From the NCBI GenBank assembly GCA_947359465.1, contig OX375880.1:14516120-14580119 (forward strand): a stretch of 64,000 nt of DNA. Reading direction: 5' to 3'. The position numbers and the translations under genes were made by a program. This DNA is from Metellina segmentata (taxonomy: Eukaryota; Arthropoda; Arachnida; Araneae; Tetragnathidae). The notes under the pieces are model-generated. The model was not told the DNA's origin. It did no database searches and saw only the letters and a list, made by a program, of their open reading frames with translations. Below are positions 42,600 through 53,420 of the stretch, piece after piece (position 1 is the first letter of the stretch; each line of letters opens with the position of its first letter).

Positions 42600-43150
42600 C
42601 CGTTAAGAACACTGAATCCTCTGCGATCTAAAAAATACCAAATTTGTATGACCAATTTTTGATTGCATCGAATTTATTTATGAACCAATTTCAAAAATAA
42701 TTTTACAAGAAGAGAGAGTGTATTCTAAGTATTCACGTGGTATTTTCAAATTTTAAAACTAATAGTATTAAGCTATAGTAATGACAGTTTTAGTTTTGTA
42801 TGGGAAATTATGATCTATATATAAAAGTTCCGAAAATTGTATGACCAACTTTTAATTTAATCGACTGTATTTATTAACCAATATAAAAAATAATTGTACC
42901 ATAAGAAAGAGTATAATCTAAGGTATTCAGTGAGGTTTTTAAATTAAAAAAATAATAGCATTAAGTTGTAGATATGACAGTTTTAACAAAAAGTAGCGAA
43001 AATATCCCACTATTCCGAAATTTATGACCAACTTTTGATCGCATCGAATTTATTTATAAACCAATTTCAAAAATAATTGTACCGCAAGAATGAGTACATT
43101 CTAAGTATACTGCGATGTTTTAAAATTTAAAAACCAATAGTAATAAAATA
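42600..43150 (+). repeat. ~185-bp satellite-like tandem units
   Basis: Three diverged units marked by TGTATGACCAAC-type words near 42640, 42834 and 43020, each followed by TTTATTAACCAAT and ATAATTGTACC. The mariner at 43151 cuts the array; it resumes at 44490. The same units occur inverted at 52800-53420. Confidence 0.8.
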
Positions 43151-44489
43151 TGCAAAGGGCATTCCATTTAAACTGAGAGTGAATTTTTTAAGGAGTGGCA
43201 ACACCGCGAAACTAAAAAATAAAAGTGCAGGCGATTTTTTTTCAAACTGTTCACTGAACAATTAATATTCTAAACGAATGAGACAATATTATTTTTCTAG
43301 TTTCGTGCTTGTTTAAAGAACTGTTTTTATTTGCCCTTTAGAAATGGAGTTGAGTGATTCGAAGTTAAAAAAAAACAATATACGTTCTGCCATAAAATTT
43401 TGCTGTCGTTTCGGCAAAACAGCTCCAGAAACAATTAAGTTAATGAAAGAAGCTTACAAAGACAAATATTTGGTGAGTCTACGATTTTTAGATGGCATGG
43501 GGATTTAAAAAAAAAAGGATGTTTCTCTGCAGAACTGGCTCCTAAGCCTGGCCGACCCGAAAGTGTTATGAATGATCGAAATGTTAACACTATGTGGGCA
43601 ATCTAGCAAGAAAATCGGCGAATGACATGTGAGAAGATAACGGCATCAACTAACATTTCGAAAACGTCGATATTTCGCATTCTACGGAACAATTTACAGC
43701 TTCGCCATGTTTGTTCCAGATGGGTACCTCATCACCTTACTAAAGAACAAATGCAAACAAGAATTCACCAATGTTGTGAGTGGAAACAGATGCTTCAAAA
43801 TGATCCGAATTTCTTAAAGACTGTAATAACAGGTGATGAAACTTGGGTGCATCATTTTGATCCCCTTACCAAGTCCGCAACAAGTGTATGGAAACACACT
43901 GATTCTCCACCTACGAAAAAAATCCGACGAACCAAATCTGTTGGAAAGGTCTTGATGATTATTTTCTTTGATCATAAAGGTGTAATCTATCAGCATGCTG
44001 TGCCTCCAAAAACTACTGTGAATGGTGAATGTTTTATTTCAGTTTTGAAAATTTTGCGACAACACATATCGAGAAAGCGACATGAACTGATAGGTAATTG
44101 GACATTACATCCCGATAATGCTCGCCTGCATGTCGCTACTTCTGTTCAGCAATATCTTAGCAAATGCACTATTAAAATCATGCCACATCCCCCTTACAGT
44201 CCCGATCTCACACCATACAATTTCTGGCTGTTTCCGAAGTTGAAGGAGAAGCTCCGTGGTAGAAATTTAATACAGATTCTGAAGTTATATTAGCAGTTCA
44301 GGGTTCTTTGAAGCAGCATCCAGAAAAAGGCTTCTCTACTTGTTTTGAAAAGTAGGTTGAACGATGATACCGTTGCATACCATCTGAGGGAAGGTGTTTT
44401 GAAAAAGAATGATGTATTTTATTTTCTGTAAATATATTTCTTGATTTTTTATGATTTTACTCTCAGTTTCTATGGAAGAAGGCCCTTTG
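43151..44489 (+). mobile_element. Mariner element, inactive
   Basis: Ends CAAAGGGC... and ...GCCCTTTG, with inner ACTGAGAGT words on both sides, flanked by TA (43149-43150 and 44490-44491). Length 1.34 kb is typical of mariner. It is inserted in the satellite-like repeat. Confidence 0.88.
43344..44293 (+). pseudogene. Mariner transposase, frameshifted and missing a catalytic Asp
   Basis: An ATG at 43344 opens the N-terminus (MELSDSKLKKNN...) in one frame, which stops near 43509; the rest (LAPKPGRP..., RRMTCEKI... to 44293) continues in other frames with a stop between. Motifs: TGDETWVHHFDP (first Asp), HPDNARLH (second Asp), then SPDLTPYNFWLFP, where the usual third Asp (of the DD34D triad) is Asn. 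The protein is therefore broken both by frame and by active site. Confidence 0.88.
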
Positions 44490-45175
44490 TAGATATGACA
44501 GTTTAAAAAAATGTAACGAAAATGTCCCGATTTTTCCCGAATTTCAAAAAAATATATATTTTTTATCAGGAACCAAATTGAAATTTCTAAAAAAACTAGA
44601 CGAGCTGCAAAACTTCACGCGTTTAGAGATGCTCTAAAAAAATCACCAGTGAAGGCACTTAATCAACCCTAAACTAATAGCTGCATCGGAAAAAATCTTC
44701 AGAATTGTCCAGGGAACACGATATCTGGACAACAGAACAAACCATATAAATTTCGTAATTTTCTGATACGTACTTTCTTGGGAAACCGTATAAGAATCGA
44801 GCTAATCAACACATTTTTAACACACTCCATAGCGAATATCCCTGTATTTATATTTTCTGGATCAAGCATGGAAGAAAGTAGACAATTTTCTTCATTAACA
44901 TTAGAACCAAGTCTGGATTGCATTCTATCGACAATACTTTGAATGAATTGATTTTGATTAATAGGGACGATTTTGGAACTATGTAACAAGGTCAACTTGA
45001 AGTACAAACTTTTCTTTTGCTTCTACAGCTATCTGCGTTTCACGGGATGTTTTCTAGGAAAAGCAAAGCGGTGTTCATAGTTTTTAAGAAAAAGCAGAGG
45101 GTATACGGAATTTGTTGGAAAACCCAGTACGGCAGTATACGCCGTATACCTTCCACTACAGCCCTGGTACCAGCT
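44490..45175. other. Continuation of the satellite region; no gene
   Basis: 44490-44720 continues the host repeat (matches 52650-52870 in reverse, including CAGGAACCAAATTGAAA). The rest up to the CACTACAGCCCTG end near 45157 is unrecognised. The - strand frame at 44699-45007 resembles a decayed hAT transposase end (SIVDRMQSR...) but is not certain. Confidence 0.5.
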
Positions 45176-45660
45176 TAGGTGTTGACTTCGTCATTCCAGA
45201 GCAGCTCAAAATGAAGGAGATATCTACGGATCTTTCCCTTCGGGATCGATTGAGGACTTTGAAAAGGCCTCGGTTTCTCCAGTAAGACGTTATACAGTCC
45301 AGTCACATTAATGTGACCACCTGTCAAAAGCCAGAATAACCACCTTTGGCAGAGCGGACCGCTGCGAAACGTGCAGGAAGAGAGTCAATTAGGTTTCTGA
45401 AGGTATTCACTGGGATGTTGAGCCATGCCGACTCCAGTGCCGTGACCAGCTGATCAATACACCCGGGGAGGAATCAAATCTGTAAACGATTCCTAAGGGA
45501 AAGTTCCAAGGACAAGCATCATCATCATCATTTTGACCACGGTCAGATGATGTGTGTCAGAACCTGCGCCACTCTACAAATTTCCGCACTTGAGGACATT
45601 GGAGGCCACGACAGATTTAACGTGCATCAACCACTACATTCATGGTCGTCTGTCATTGGA
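45176..45660. repeat. SINE fragments around a Tc1 fragment
   Basis: 45176-45292 is a + strand SINE body and 45462-45650 a - strand one. Between, 45293-45459 is the end of the same Tc1 family as 41569-42445, with its inverted repeat, retaining TTCACTGGGATGTTGAGCC-type sequence absent from that deletion copy. Confidence 0.75.
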
Positions 45661-46997
45661 ACGAGTATAGAAATCTCAACTCTCCAATCGAAACTCTTCC
45701 AACTGTTTCATCGCCGCCGTCGAGAAATGCGATAAAAGTCTCTTTAAAAATCACACACGAAAGCGATGTAAAATTGAACTAGATAAATTTTCTTACTGTG
45801 TGAATTCACTTACATCTTGTTGTTTCGGGATTTCACGGGGCAAGGATTGTATTTCGCCATTCTGTACTAGAAGCAAGGCATACAACACCAAGGTTGAATG
45901 ACACTCCGAGAGAAATGTACTTGTTGGGATGAAGTCCCAGTTCACATGAGGCGCGTAAAACGCGCGTTTGGCGAGGCTATCAGGGTCCCTCTCTTCAAGG
46001 TCGCAAAGATACGTAGATACTTGAATTAAAGGAATAAATAAACATAATTTAATGGCGGGGCCTCGCTAGCCTCACCATTCGCGCGTTGAAACGCCTCATG
46101 TGAACGTGGCCGACGAAGGATCAATTTCTGCAATCTCGCAGGTTTCTAGTGTAGTGGATGTCGCAACCTTTGGAGGCTTCTCAGTGTTGACCCTTTGCAG
46201 TAGCCAGTGATCTGATGTTTTGTCTTCGGCGTGGCAATCCGTGACGTCATAAGTACGCAGAGCTTGGAGTAGTAGAAGAACTGAAACTTAAAGCAGACGC
46301 TCATGTGATCTCTTCAAGTGCAGACTCTTATATATTTAGGACTTTCCACATCCATTTTTTCTAACTTATCGGGAGCCCTATGTAAGTTCATATCATTAAA
46401 TTATTTTCGTTAAATTAACTGTTCTTCATTCTCCTTCTGAAATTAACTACAAGAAACAATTCCAAGTATAAGCAGAGAAAAAAACTGGTATTTTATAACT
46501 TTAATGATCTGCTATAGTAAGCACGGTTGCAAACCGGATAAGAAAAATACACACTACAGACTAAAAATGTGAATTCGATTTATGTGAAGTTTGGTGGACA
46601 TTTTAAATATTTGAGGTACAATGAAATTGCTTGTTTTATTTTGGCAATTTACTCTACAACTTACGATTACGTTGGAGAGTGGGGTCAGCACAAGTGTTAT
46701 ACATTAAACAGATTAAGATTTGAACAGAAAAGCATACTTTTCATTTTCACACACCAAAATGTTTCTGACAAAAGTAAAATAAAATACTTCATAAATGAAA
46801 GAATTGCATCGTGTTGTGAACGTACTTATGTTCCACAAAGATTCAGACGCATTCAATATTAAGATCTTTGAGATTGTGTATTGCTATTTTATTTACAGAT
46901 AAAACTTTACTACTTTAAAATACAAAGAACTACTACTTTAAAATACGATTAGTCCCAACTGAAAAATACGGATCCACGTGCTGCACGATCTTCAATC
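45661..46997. other. 3' flank of the TDPOZ gene; no further gene supported
   Basis: About 1.3 kb. A 97-codon frame at 46569-46862 opens only with GTG and has no known motif. TTTATT at 46888-46893 is AATAAA on the - strand, about 105 bases after the TDPOZ stop. The words CTACTTTAAAATAC occur twice near 46905-46945. Confidence 0.5.
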
Positions 46998-48581
46998 TTA
47001 GAGCTTCTTCAATTGAAGCCTTTTCTTGCATATCTGATACATAGTTTTTCCTGAAACAACCGGATCATTTTCTACAAAACTCTCCCATTCGACAGACAGC
47101 ATGATCTCATCGTAGAATTTCAGCATGAAGTCGTGGACGAATGATGTCAGCTCATGGTCCAGGTGCCTGTCAGCCAATGTCAGGATGTCGCTCACGTTCG
47201 ACACTGTGACTTCGGATCTTAAGAGAGAAGAACAGTGTTGTTTCAGGGACTGTACCTGGTACTTGTCTGCCGCGTAGTACAGCTTGGCAGCTAATTCCCA
47301 CTGTAAGGGGTCCACTGTTCCCGCGTAGAGGAAGGTGAGCATCCGGTTGACGGAGTGAGCGTCCACATCCGGGACATCCATGAAGCTGGATTCTGACTCC
47401 TTCATCTTGCAGGAGAACATGGCTCTGAAGACGGGAGACCGAGCACTCAGGACATTCTTATGGACAGGGAAGGAGACGTCACCCGAGCGGAGTTCGAAGT
47501 CGCTGAGACTATGGTCCCTGTACAGAGACAGAAAGTCATCTTGTAGAACAGAGACTGAATTGCCTCTTTCTTGTGAGATGTCTGGGGGGTCAACACACTG
47601 ATGGGGGGTTTGACGCATCGCGTCTGAAACAGGTAAAACGTCGTTTCGTGGCAGTTCTCTTTTCAGGTTTGAGGGTCCAAGGTAACTTCCCTCGATTGTT
47701 GAACAACGTGTTATAATGCATGTGAACCCGAAACGTAGAGTGAGAACATCTCTGCCCAAACATTCGTACTTGTTCGCCAGCAAATTTTTTCTAAAGACAA
47801 TTTTAGGAACGTTAAAGGTTCTTAATTGATTAGTGAGTTTCTTTTCCGCGAATATAATCGATTTCTGTTCACTGTTCAAGACGGACACTTTAAGTGTCAA
47901 CACCAATTGGGACGAAACGTTATTGACGACTTCACAGTTGACTACGGAATTCAGAAGCGAAGTACCCATTAAGGAAAAGTTTAACTGGATACGTTCCTTT
48001 CCATAAGTACCGTGTAAATCTACGTGTAAGGTCCTGGTCTGACCTAACTGAATAGTGCTGAACCGTTCAACGGGCCACACAAAGGAATGTTTATAGGTTC
48101 CTATTTGAGAGACAAGGGAAACTTGTTCGGCTTGTGCGAACTCCCCGAGGGACTTCCAGATGCAGCAACGCACAGTCAGGGTGTCGCGTGGCAGGAATGA
48201 TGACTTCCTGGTATCGAATACCTCTTCCATAGTCGGGCCATCAGGCAGAACAAGTGGTACCTTTTTTTGAAAGAGATGATTCCGTACGGTCCCTGAAACC
48301 AGAGACGATTCTTCATAATCTAAAAGTGACCATTCACAATCTATTGGATCATTGATCCCTTTTTGTAAATGGTTCAAATCTAAACTCAAGCGGAGATGTT
48401 TGTCTCTTCCAGCACCATTCGGAAGCAGTGTCAGATAGAAACATCCTCCATCGAGAATAGGAGGATCTAATGATGAAGTTTTAAATCCAGATTCGCGAAG
48501 TCCATGCTCCCACCAGCTGAAGTTCTTGATGCGCCACAGGATCGTGAGAGCGCGTCTCTCTTCTGTTCCCTCTCCGGCCAT
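46998..48581 (-). CDS. MATH-BTB (speckle-type POZ/TDPOZ-like) protein
   Basis: The intact, intronless 527-aa frame starts at ATG 48581. Residues about 8-145 form a MATH/TRAF-like domain (LTILWRIKNFSWW, CFYLTLLPNG, CEWSLLDYEE). About 150-310 may be a second, diverged MATH-like region. About 345-455 is a BTB/POZ domain (LQDDFLSLYRDHSLSDFEL, FPVHKNVLSARSPVFRAMF, LTFLYAGTV), followed by a BACK-like C-terminus. Proteins of this type are substrate adaptors for Cullin-3 ubiquitin ligases: MATH binds the target and BTB binds Cullin-3. Such intronless genes are expanded in spiders, which supports the host guess. A retrogene origin is possible. A possible 5'UTR splice acceptor (TGTCCTTTAG) lies ~135 bases upstream. 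This is the one clear host gene of the window. Confidence 0.9.
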   Translation of the reverse strand: MAGEGTEERRALTILWRIKNFSWWEHGLRESGFKTSSLDPPILDGGCFYLTLLPNGAGRDKHLRLSLDLNHLQKGINDPIDCEWSLLDYEESSLVSGTVRNHLFQKKVPLVLPDGPTMEEVFDTRKSSFLPRDTLTVRCCIWKSLGEFAQAEQVSLVSQIGTYKHSFVWPVERFSTIQLGQTRTLHVDLHGTYGKERIQLNFSLMGTSLLNSVVNCEVVNNVSSQLVLTLKVSVLNSEQKSIIFAEKKLTNQLRTFNVPKIVFRKNLLANKYECLGRDVLTLRFGFTCIITRCSTIEGSYLGPSNLKRELPRNDVLPVSDAMRQTPHQCVDPPDISQERGNSVSVLQDDFLSLYRDHSLSDFELRSGDVSFPVHKNVLSARSPVFRAMFSCKMKESESSFMDVPDVDAHSVNRMLTFLYAGTVDPLQWELAAKLYYAADKYQVQSLKQHCSSLLRSEVTVSNVSDILTLADRHLDHELTSFVHDFMLKFYDEIMLSVEWESFVENDPVVSGKTMYQICKKRLQLKKL

Positions 48582-49740
48582 TACTCAGCGCCACCTCGTG
48601 CACAACGCTTCTCACGTACGGGCCCTGTACGAAGGGTTCGCGCGACACTGGGACGACGTCGAATCCCCCTCTTCGGTTGTGTGCTTGATGGCAGGGAATT
48701 CTTGCTTCTAAAGGACAGTGTAGTGAGAGCTGTAAAAACAAATGAAAATATTTTCAGAAAGGACTTTTTGCATAAAGCAAATCAATACTGTGTCCCTAAA
48801 TAGTTTTTATTTTAGCCCCGAAATTCGCCGAATGAAATATTTCATTGCGAAACAGTTCTGAAGTAAATCAAAGGGCGCACAATGGGGCAAGTTCTAGCGC
48901 TGTTCGTTCTTGATAATCTGATCAGGATAAAGCGAAATGGGAGCAACTTTCAATTCAATGTTTCTGAAAGCACTTTATCGATTTTTTTTTGTCATTTTTT
49001 CCATTTTGTTAACTTTCTAGATTGTTATTTTTTTCGTTGTTTTTGTTTCAAGATTTAAAAGTGCAAAAATGTAAACGTAATGCAAGTACTAAAATATCTC
49101 AAAATGAATATTAATTTCAGTATTTTTTTCTTGCATTACAGAGTATATTTATAGATCTTTCATAAAGCATTCAGTAACTATTTTGAGGCACCTTTAAAAT
49201 TCTTCTTGAGTAAATAGATTTAGTAAGCAACAAATTAAAGAAAGCAATTTATTTATAACGAGTATAAGTCTTTCCTACACGATATTTACACGAGTCCTTT
49301 ATAAAAAATATGATGATTTTTAGTCTCAAACTTTCATACTAATCTTTTTTGCCGTTCTGCGCGTGTTCATTTCATGACTTTGAACTCAATAGCATGCTTT
49401 TACAATACTTCCACATAGTGTTCTCTTTGGTCGAGGGTCCAAAATCAATCGTTAGTATCTGTGACAAGTATCAGTTTTTTAAAAATTGACGGAGAACCTT
49501 TTTCATGGGATTTAACTTAGTCTGCACTATAATTTTACGCTTAAGAGTAACATAATAATAAACAATAGTTTTATACAATAGAACAACATACTAATATACA
49601 ATAGTTTTAGAGAAAATGAGTAACCATTATGTAAATTTGAAGCCAAAAGTTCCAAGCATGTCTGCTCATTCATCAAACGCATATCTACTTTTTGGATTGG
49701 CCAGATGTTGGGATTAAGGCCGAAAAGGGATTGTATTATA
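48582..49740. other. Upstream region of the TDPOZ gene; no gene recognised
   Basis: About 1.16 kb. The first ~150 bases are GC-rich (likely 5'UTR/promoter on the - strand), the rest AT-rich. Short frames at 48481-48803 are shadows of this region. Confidence 0.5.
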
Positions 49741-49754
49741 CGGTTGTCTCGGAC

Positions 49755-50260
49755 TAGGGATGCGACATCGATGTCGATGTTTTCAAAATATCGATGTTTT
49801 AAAAAAACATCGATGTATTGGGGTCGATGTTTTGGTAACATCGATGCTTATACTTGTCGATGTTTTATTTTTAAATGAAAAAAGTACAGTTATAAAAATT
49901 TTAAAAATAACCAAGTTGCATAATTTTCATAATCAGCAAATTGAACATACTTTTAGACCAAAGTGACTAAGGATGAAGGGTCTGAAAAGTAGTGGTACGA
50001 CATCGATTTCGATGTTTTCTAAACATTTATGTTTTAGAAAAAAACATCGATGTATTCGAGCCGATGTCGCATCACAAGTTGCTAAACCAGTTTTAAGAAA
50101 TGGGGAAACAAGTTTAAATACATTGAATTTTAAAAACATCGATGGTTTGGGGGCGATGTATTATCAACATCGATGTTTTGCTGTCGATGTAGTATCACAA
50201 GTTGCTAAACCAGTTTTAAGAAATGGGGGGAAAAGTTTAAATACACTGAATTTTATTGAA
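49755..50260. mobile_element. CATCGATG MITE family, second copy
   Basis: Starts TAGGGATGCGACATCGATG and carries many ATCGATGT words and the GAAATGGGG...AGTTTAAAT interior of the copy at 20784. A clean right end and duplication were not found, so it is partial or rearranged. CACAAGTTGCTAAACCAG and its flank occur twice (50074 and 50199), a local duplication. Confidence 0.75.
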
Positions 50261-50304
50261 GGAAATATGTGAATACTGTCATGCACTATATTGGGCTAAA
50301 GAAA

Positions 50305-52230
50305 AAAAATCAAGCGGCCAATATGCCAAATGTTGTCATGGTGGCAAAGTACAATTGCCGGAACTTTCCACTGCACATAACTTACTCCGATATCTCCTGA
50401 TCGGTGATCTATCCTAGTCAAAAAACTATAGCTCCCACATCAGAGAATTCAATACCGCTCTTGCCTTTGCTTCATTGAGAGCCCAAATAAAGCCACCTCC
50501 AAGAACTGGCCCATACTGTTTTCCTATTCATGGCCAGATTTACCATACGGTGTCACCACTTTATGTCGGTGGGGAAAACAAAGCTGGATATGGACAACTG
50601 TGCATTTATGATTCAAGTGAGGCTACAGAGAAGAGAATGAAGAAAAATGAAGAGTGTTCCAAAATCCTCATGAAAAAGTTAGATGATTTGTTGCGTCAAG
50701 TGAATCCCTTTGCCGATTCCTTCAGCAAAATGCATCAGATTATTCAAAGCAATCCAGCTACTTCTGTTAAGATGGTATTCATGGAAGACGGCAACTTGGA
50801 TCTGCGGCGGTACAAAGAACCAACTACAAGAACTGAGGTTGCAGCTATTTTTGTTGGCCATGATGGGGAACCCCCTGCAAACCTGGACATAATCATCTAC
50901 CCGGTGGGCAGTAGCTGTAAAACCATCTCACCCATCAACGAATGTTCCGATCCCATGGTGCACTCTTCGCTATTTCCAAGTGGAGAATTTGGATGGAACA
51001 GCAGTTTGGAGCATGTAGAAGAGAGGCGAACATCTAGAAGAACGCGAGTGACCCAACTGCAATTATATGCATATCGCCTTGCTGTGAAAGATGGATTCAG
51101 CCTGCTACATGCAAGTGAGAAACTGTTTAAAATATACATTGTAGTTTCATATGTGAAAACGGAAGGGTCTCGCCTAAATTATTTGAAGCAACATCAAAAG
51201 AATTTGCGAGTAGAACTGTTCCAAGGCCTGCTGGATGCCTTGCAGGCTCAAGCTCGAAATGAACATAAGCAGATAGGGAAACTCATAATTCTCCCATCTA
51301 CATTTCAAGGTAGCCCTCGGCAAAAGCAGCAAAACTACCAAGATGCCATGTCGATTGTGAGAAAGTTTGGTCGACCCGGCCTATTTCTCACATTTGCAAT
51401 CCTACGTGGCCTGAAATAAAAGATGCTCTAGGAGAGAAAGGCCTGAAGATAGACCAGATATCGTTGTCCGTGTCTTTGAAATGAAGTTATCGGAACTTTT
51501 AGACGACATTTTAAAACGCAACTTGTTTGGTATTGTTGTGGCATACATATATGTCATAGAATTCCAGAAACGTGGTTTACCACATGCGCATATAATGTTG
51601 ACTTTGGATGATGGGTCGAAAATCCGTACCAAAGATGATATTGACAAATTTGTTGTTGCTGAATTGCCTGATGCTAATACGGAGCAACGCCTTTATCAAA
51701 TCATAACAAAATGTATGATTCATGGCCCATGTGGAACTCTAAATCCTAATTCCATATGCATGAAAGGGGGTGTGTCTTCCAAAAAATTCCCTACGGAATT
51801 TAAAGAAAGTAGAGAGGAAAATATAAATGGGTACCCCGTGAATCAAAGAAGGCAAAAGGATCCAGTCCAAGTCGGTAAATATGAGATAGATAGGTTGTCC
51901 CATACAATCCATGGCATTCAAAAAAGTGCAGTGTCCATATTAATGTGGAGGTATGTGCATCAGTCAAGAGTGTAAAATACCTCTACAAATATGTATATAA
52001 AGGCCACGACGCTGCATCTATTAGGCTCACTAATGAAAATGGCACTCTTGACAATGATGAGATAATAACCTTCCTAGATGGTCGATATGTGAGCGCACCT
52101 GAAGCTATTTGGCGTTTGAGTGAGTTCAGCATGTCAAACAGATCCAACACTGTCATGCGTCTGGCGGTTCACTTGCCACTTCAGCAGCAGATTGTGTTCA
52201 TGGAAGGACAAGTACAAGCAGCTATCAAGT
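50305..52230 (+). pseudogene. Helitron Rep-helicase fragment
   Basis: The N-terminal zinc-binding region (GQYAKCCHGGKVQLP) lies near 50320, then an open 314-codon frame (50475-51419), then 51481-51975 with the HUH motif (IEFQKRGLPHAHIML), then 51945-52230 with KYLYKYVYKG, the two-tyrosine region. Frames change at about 51420 and 51950, and there is a stop near 50420. The helicase half is missing. So this is a broken fragment of a rolling-circle (Helitron) transposon. Confidence 0.88.
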
Positions 52231-52239
52231 GTACAACTT

Positions 52240-52800
52240 TGACAGCCATAGGCGTAACTAGGGTTATTGAAGGGGGGGGGGGTATCCTCCCAAAAAGTTT
52301 GGATTGTACCCAAATAAAAAGGGGAGGATTAAAATTATTATATTAGTATAATTAACACACATTAATTATTTATAATTAATTATAATAATATGGTTAATAT
52401 CTACGAATTATTAAAAATTAATAATTATATTGATGCATATTTATTAATTAACACTTGATTTTGAAAGAAATCACAATTTTTTTTATTGCTTTGTATTTAA
52501 AAAAAACGTTGCCGCAGCCGTCGTCGCAGGGTTGAAAACTCGCTTTTTTTTTTGCTAGATTCTTTTTTTCCGAGAAAGTACGGATCAGAAAATTACGAAA
52601 TTAACATGGTTTGCTCAAAATAGTACAGGGAACACGAAAAATAATTTTTTTTCCGATGCGGCTATTAGTTTAGGATTTATTGTCTAAGTGAAAGAGTGAA
52701 ATTTCATACGCGAGTGAGCAAAAAACGTACAAATTTTCTGTCTTCAGTCGTGAATACTTGCAGTTCGTCGAGCCATTTTAGAATTTTCAATTTGGTTCCT
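52240..52800. other. hAT-like end with G run; dispersed repeat
   Basis: TAGGCGTAACTAGGG plus a long G run near 52245-52285 mirrors GGGGGGGTTTGAACCC...CTGGTTACGGCTA near 56138-56180 and resembles the end at 30697. 52500-52800 aligns with 44570-44760 in reverse. Confidence 0.5.
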
Positions 52801-53420
52801 GGTAATATTTTTTTTAATTGAGGAAAAACCGGTAAATGTTCGTTATTTTTTTGACAAACTGTCATATCTACAGCTTATTTCTATTAGTTTTTAAATTTAA
52901 AAACATCCCGCTAAACCAAAGAAAGTACTCTTTTATACGGTATAATTATTTTTGAAATTGGTTAAGAAATAAATTCGATGCGATCAAAAGTTGGTCATAC
53001 GAATTTTGGAATACTGGGAAATTTTCGTCAATTTTTATTAAGTGTCATATCTATAGCTTATACTATTATTTTTTAAATCTGAAAGCATCACTGAAAACCT
53101 TAGAATGTACTCTTTGTATGGTACAATTATTTTGGAAATTGGTTAAGAAATAAATTTTCGATGCGATTATAAGTTGGTCATATAAACATTTCGGGTCTTT
53201 AAGATCGTAATTTCCGATACACAAAACTAAAACTGTCATGTGTAGCTTAATACTATTAGTTTCAAAATATGAAAATACCACGTGAAAGCTTAGAATACTC
53301 TCTTTCTTACGGTAAAATTACTTTTAAAATTGGTTGATAAATAAATTCGATACTACGAAAATTTGGTAATACAAATTTCGTATTTTTTAGAACGCGGAGC
53401 GATAGCATTCATTCTTCACG
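52800..53420 (-). repeat. ~185-bp satellite-like units, inverted relative to 42600
   Basis: Three to four units with GTTGGTCATA words near 52990, 53174 and 53360 and ATTGGTTAAGAAATAAATT between. Same family as 42600-43150. Confidence 0.8.

Noticed and set aside
39759..45169. One 5.4-kb hAT element bounded by CAGTGCTGTAGT and ACTACAGCCCTG
   Set aside because: End similarity is suggestive, but no 8-bp duplication matched and the interior is mostly other elements; left as a possibility only.
48481..48803. Three frames over the TDPOZ start
   Set aside because: They overlap the MATH-domain coding start or its GC-rich leader and show no domain.
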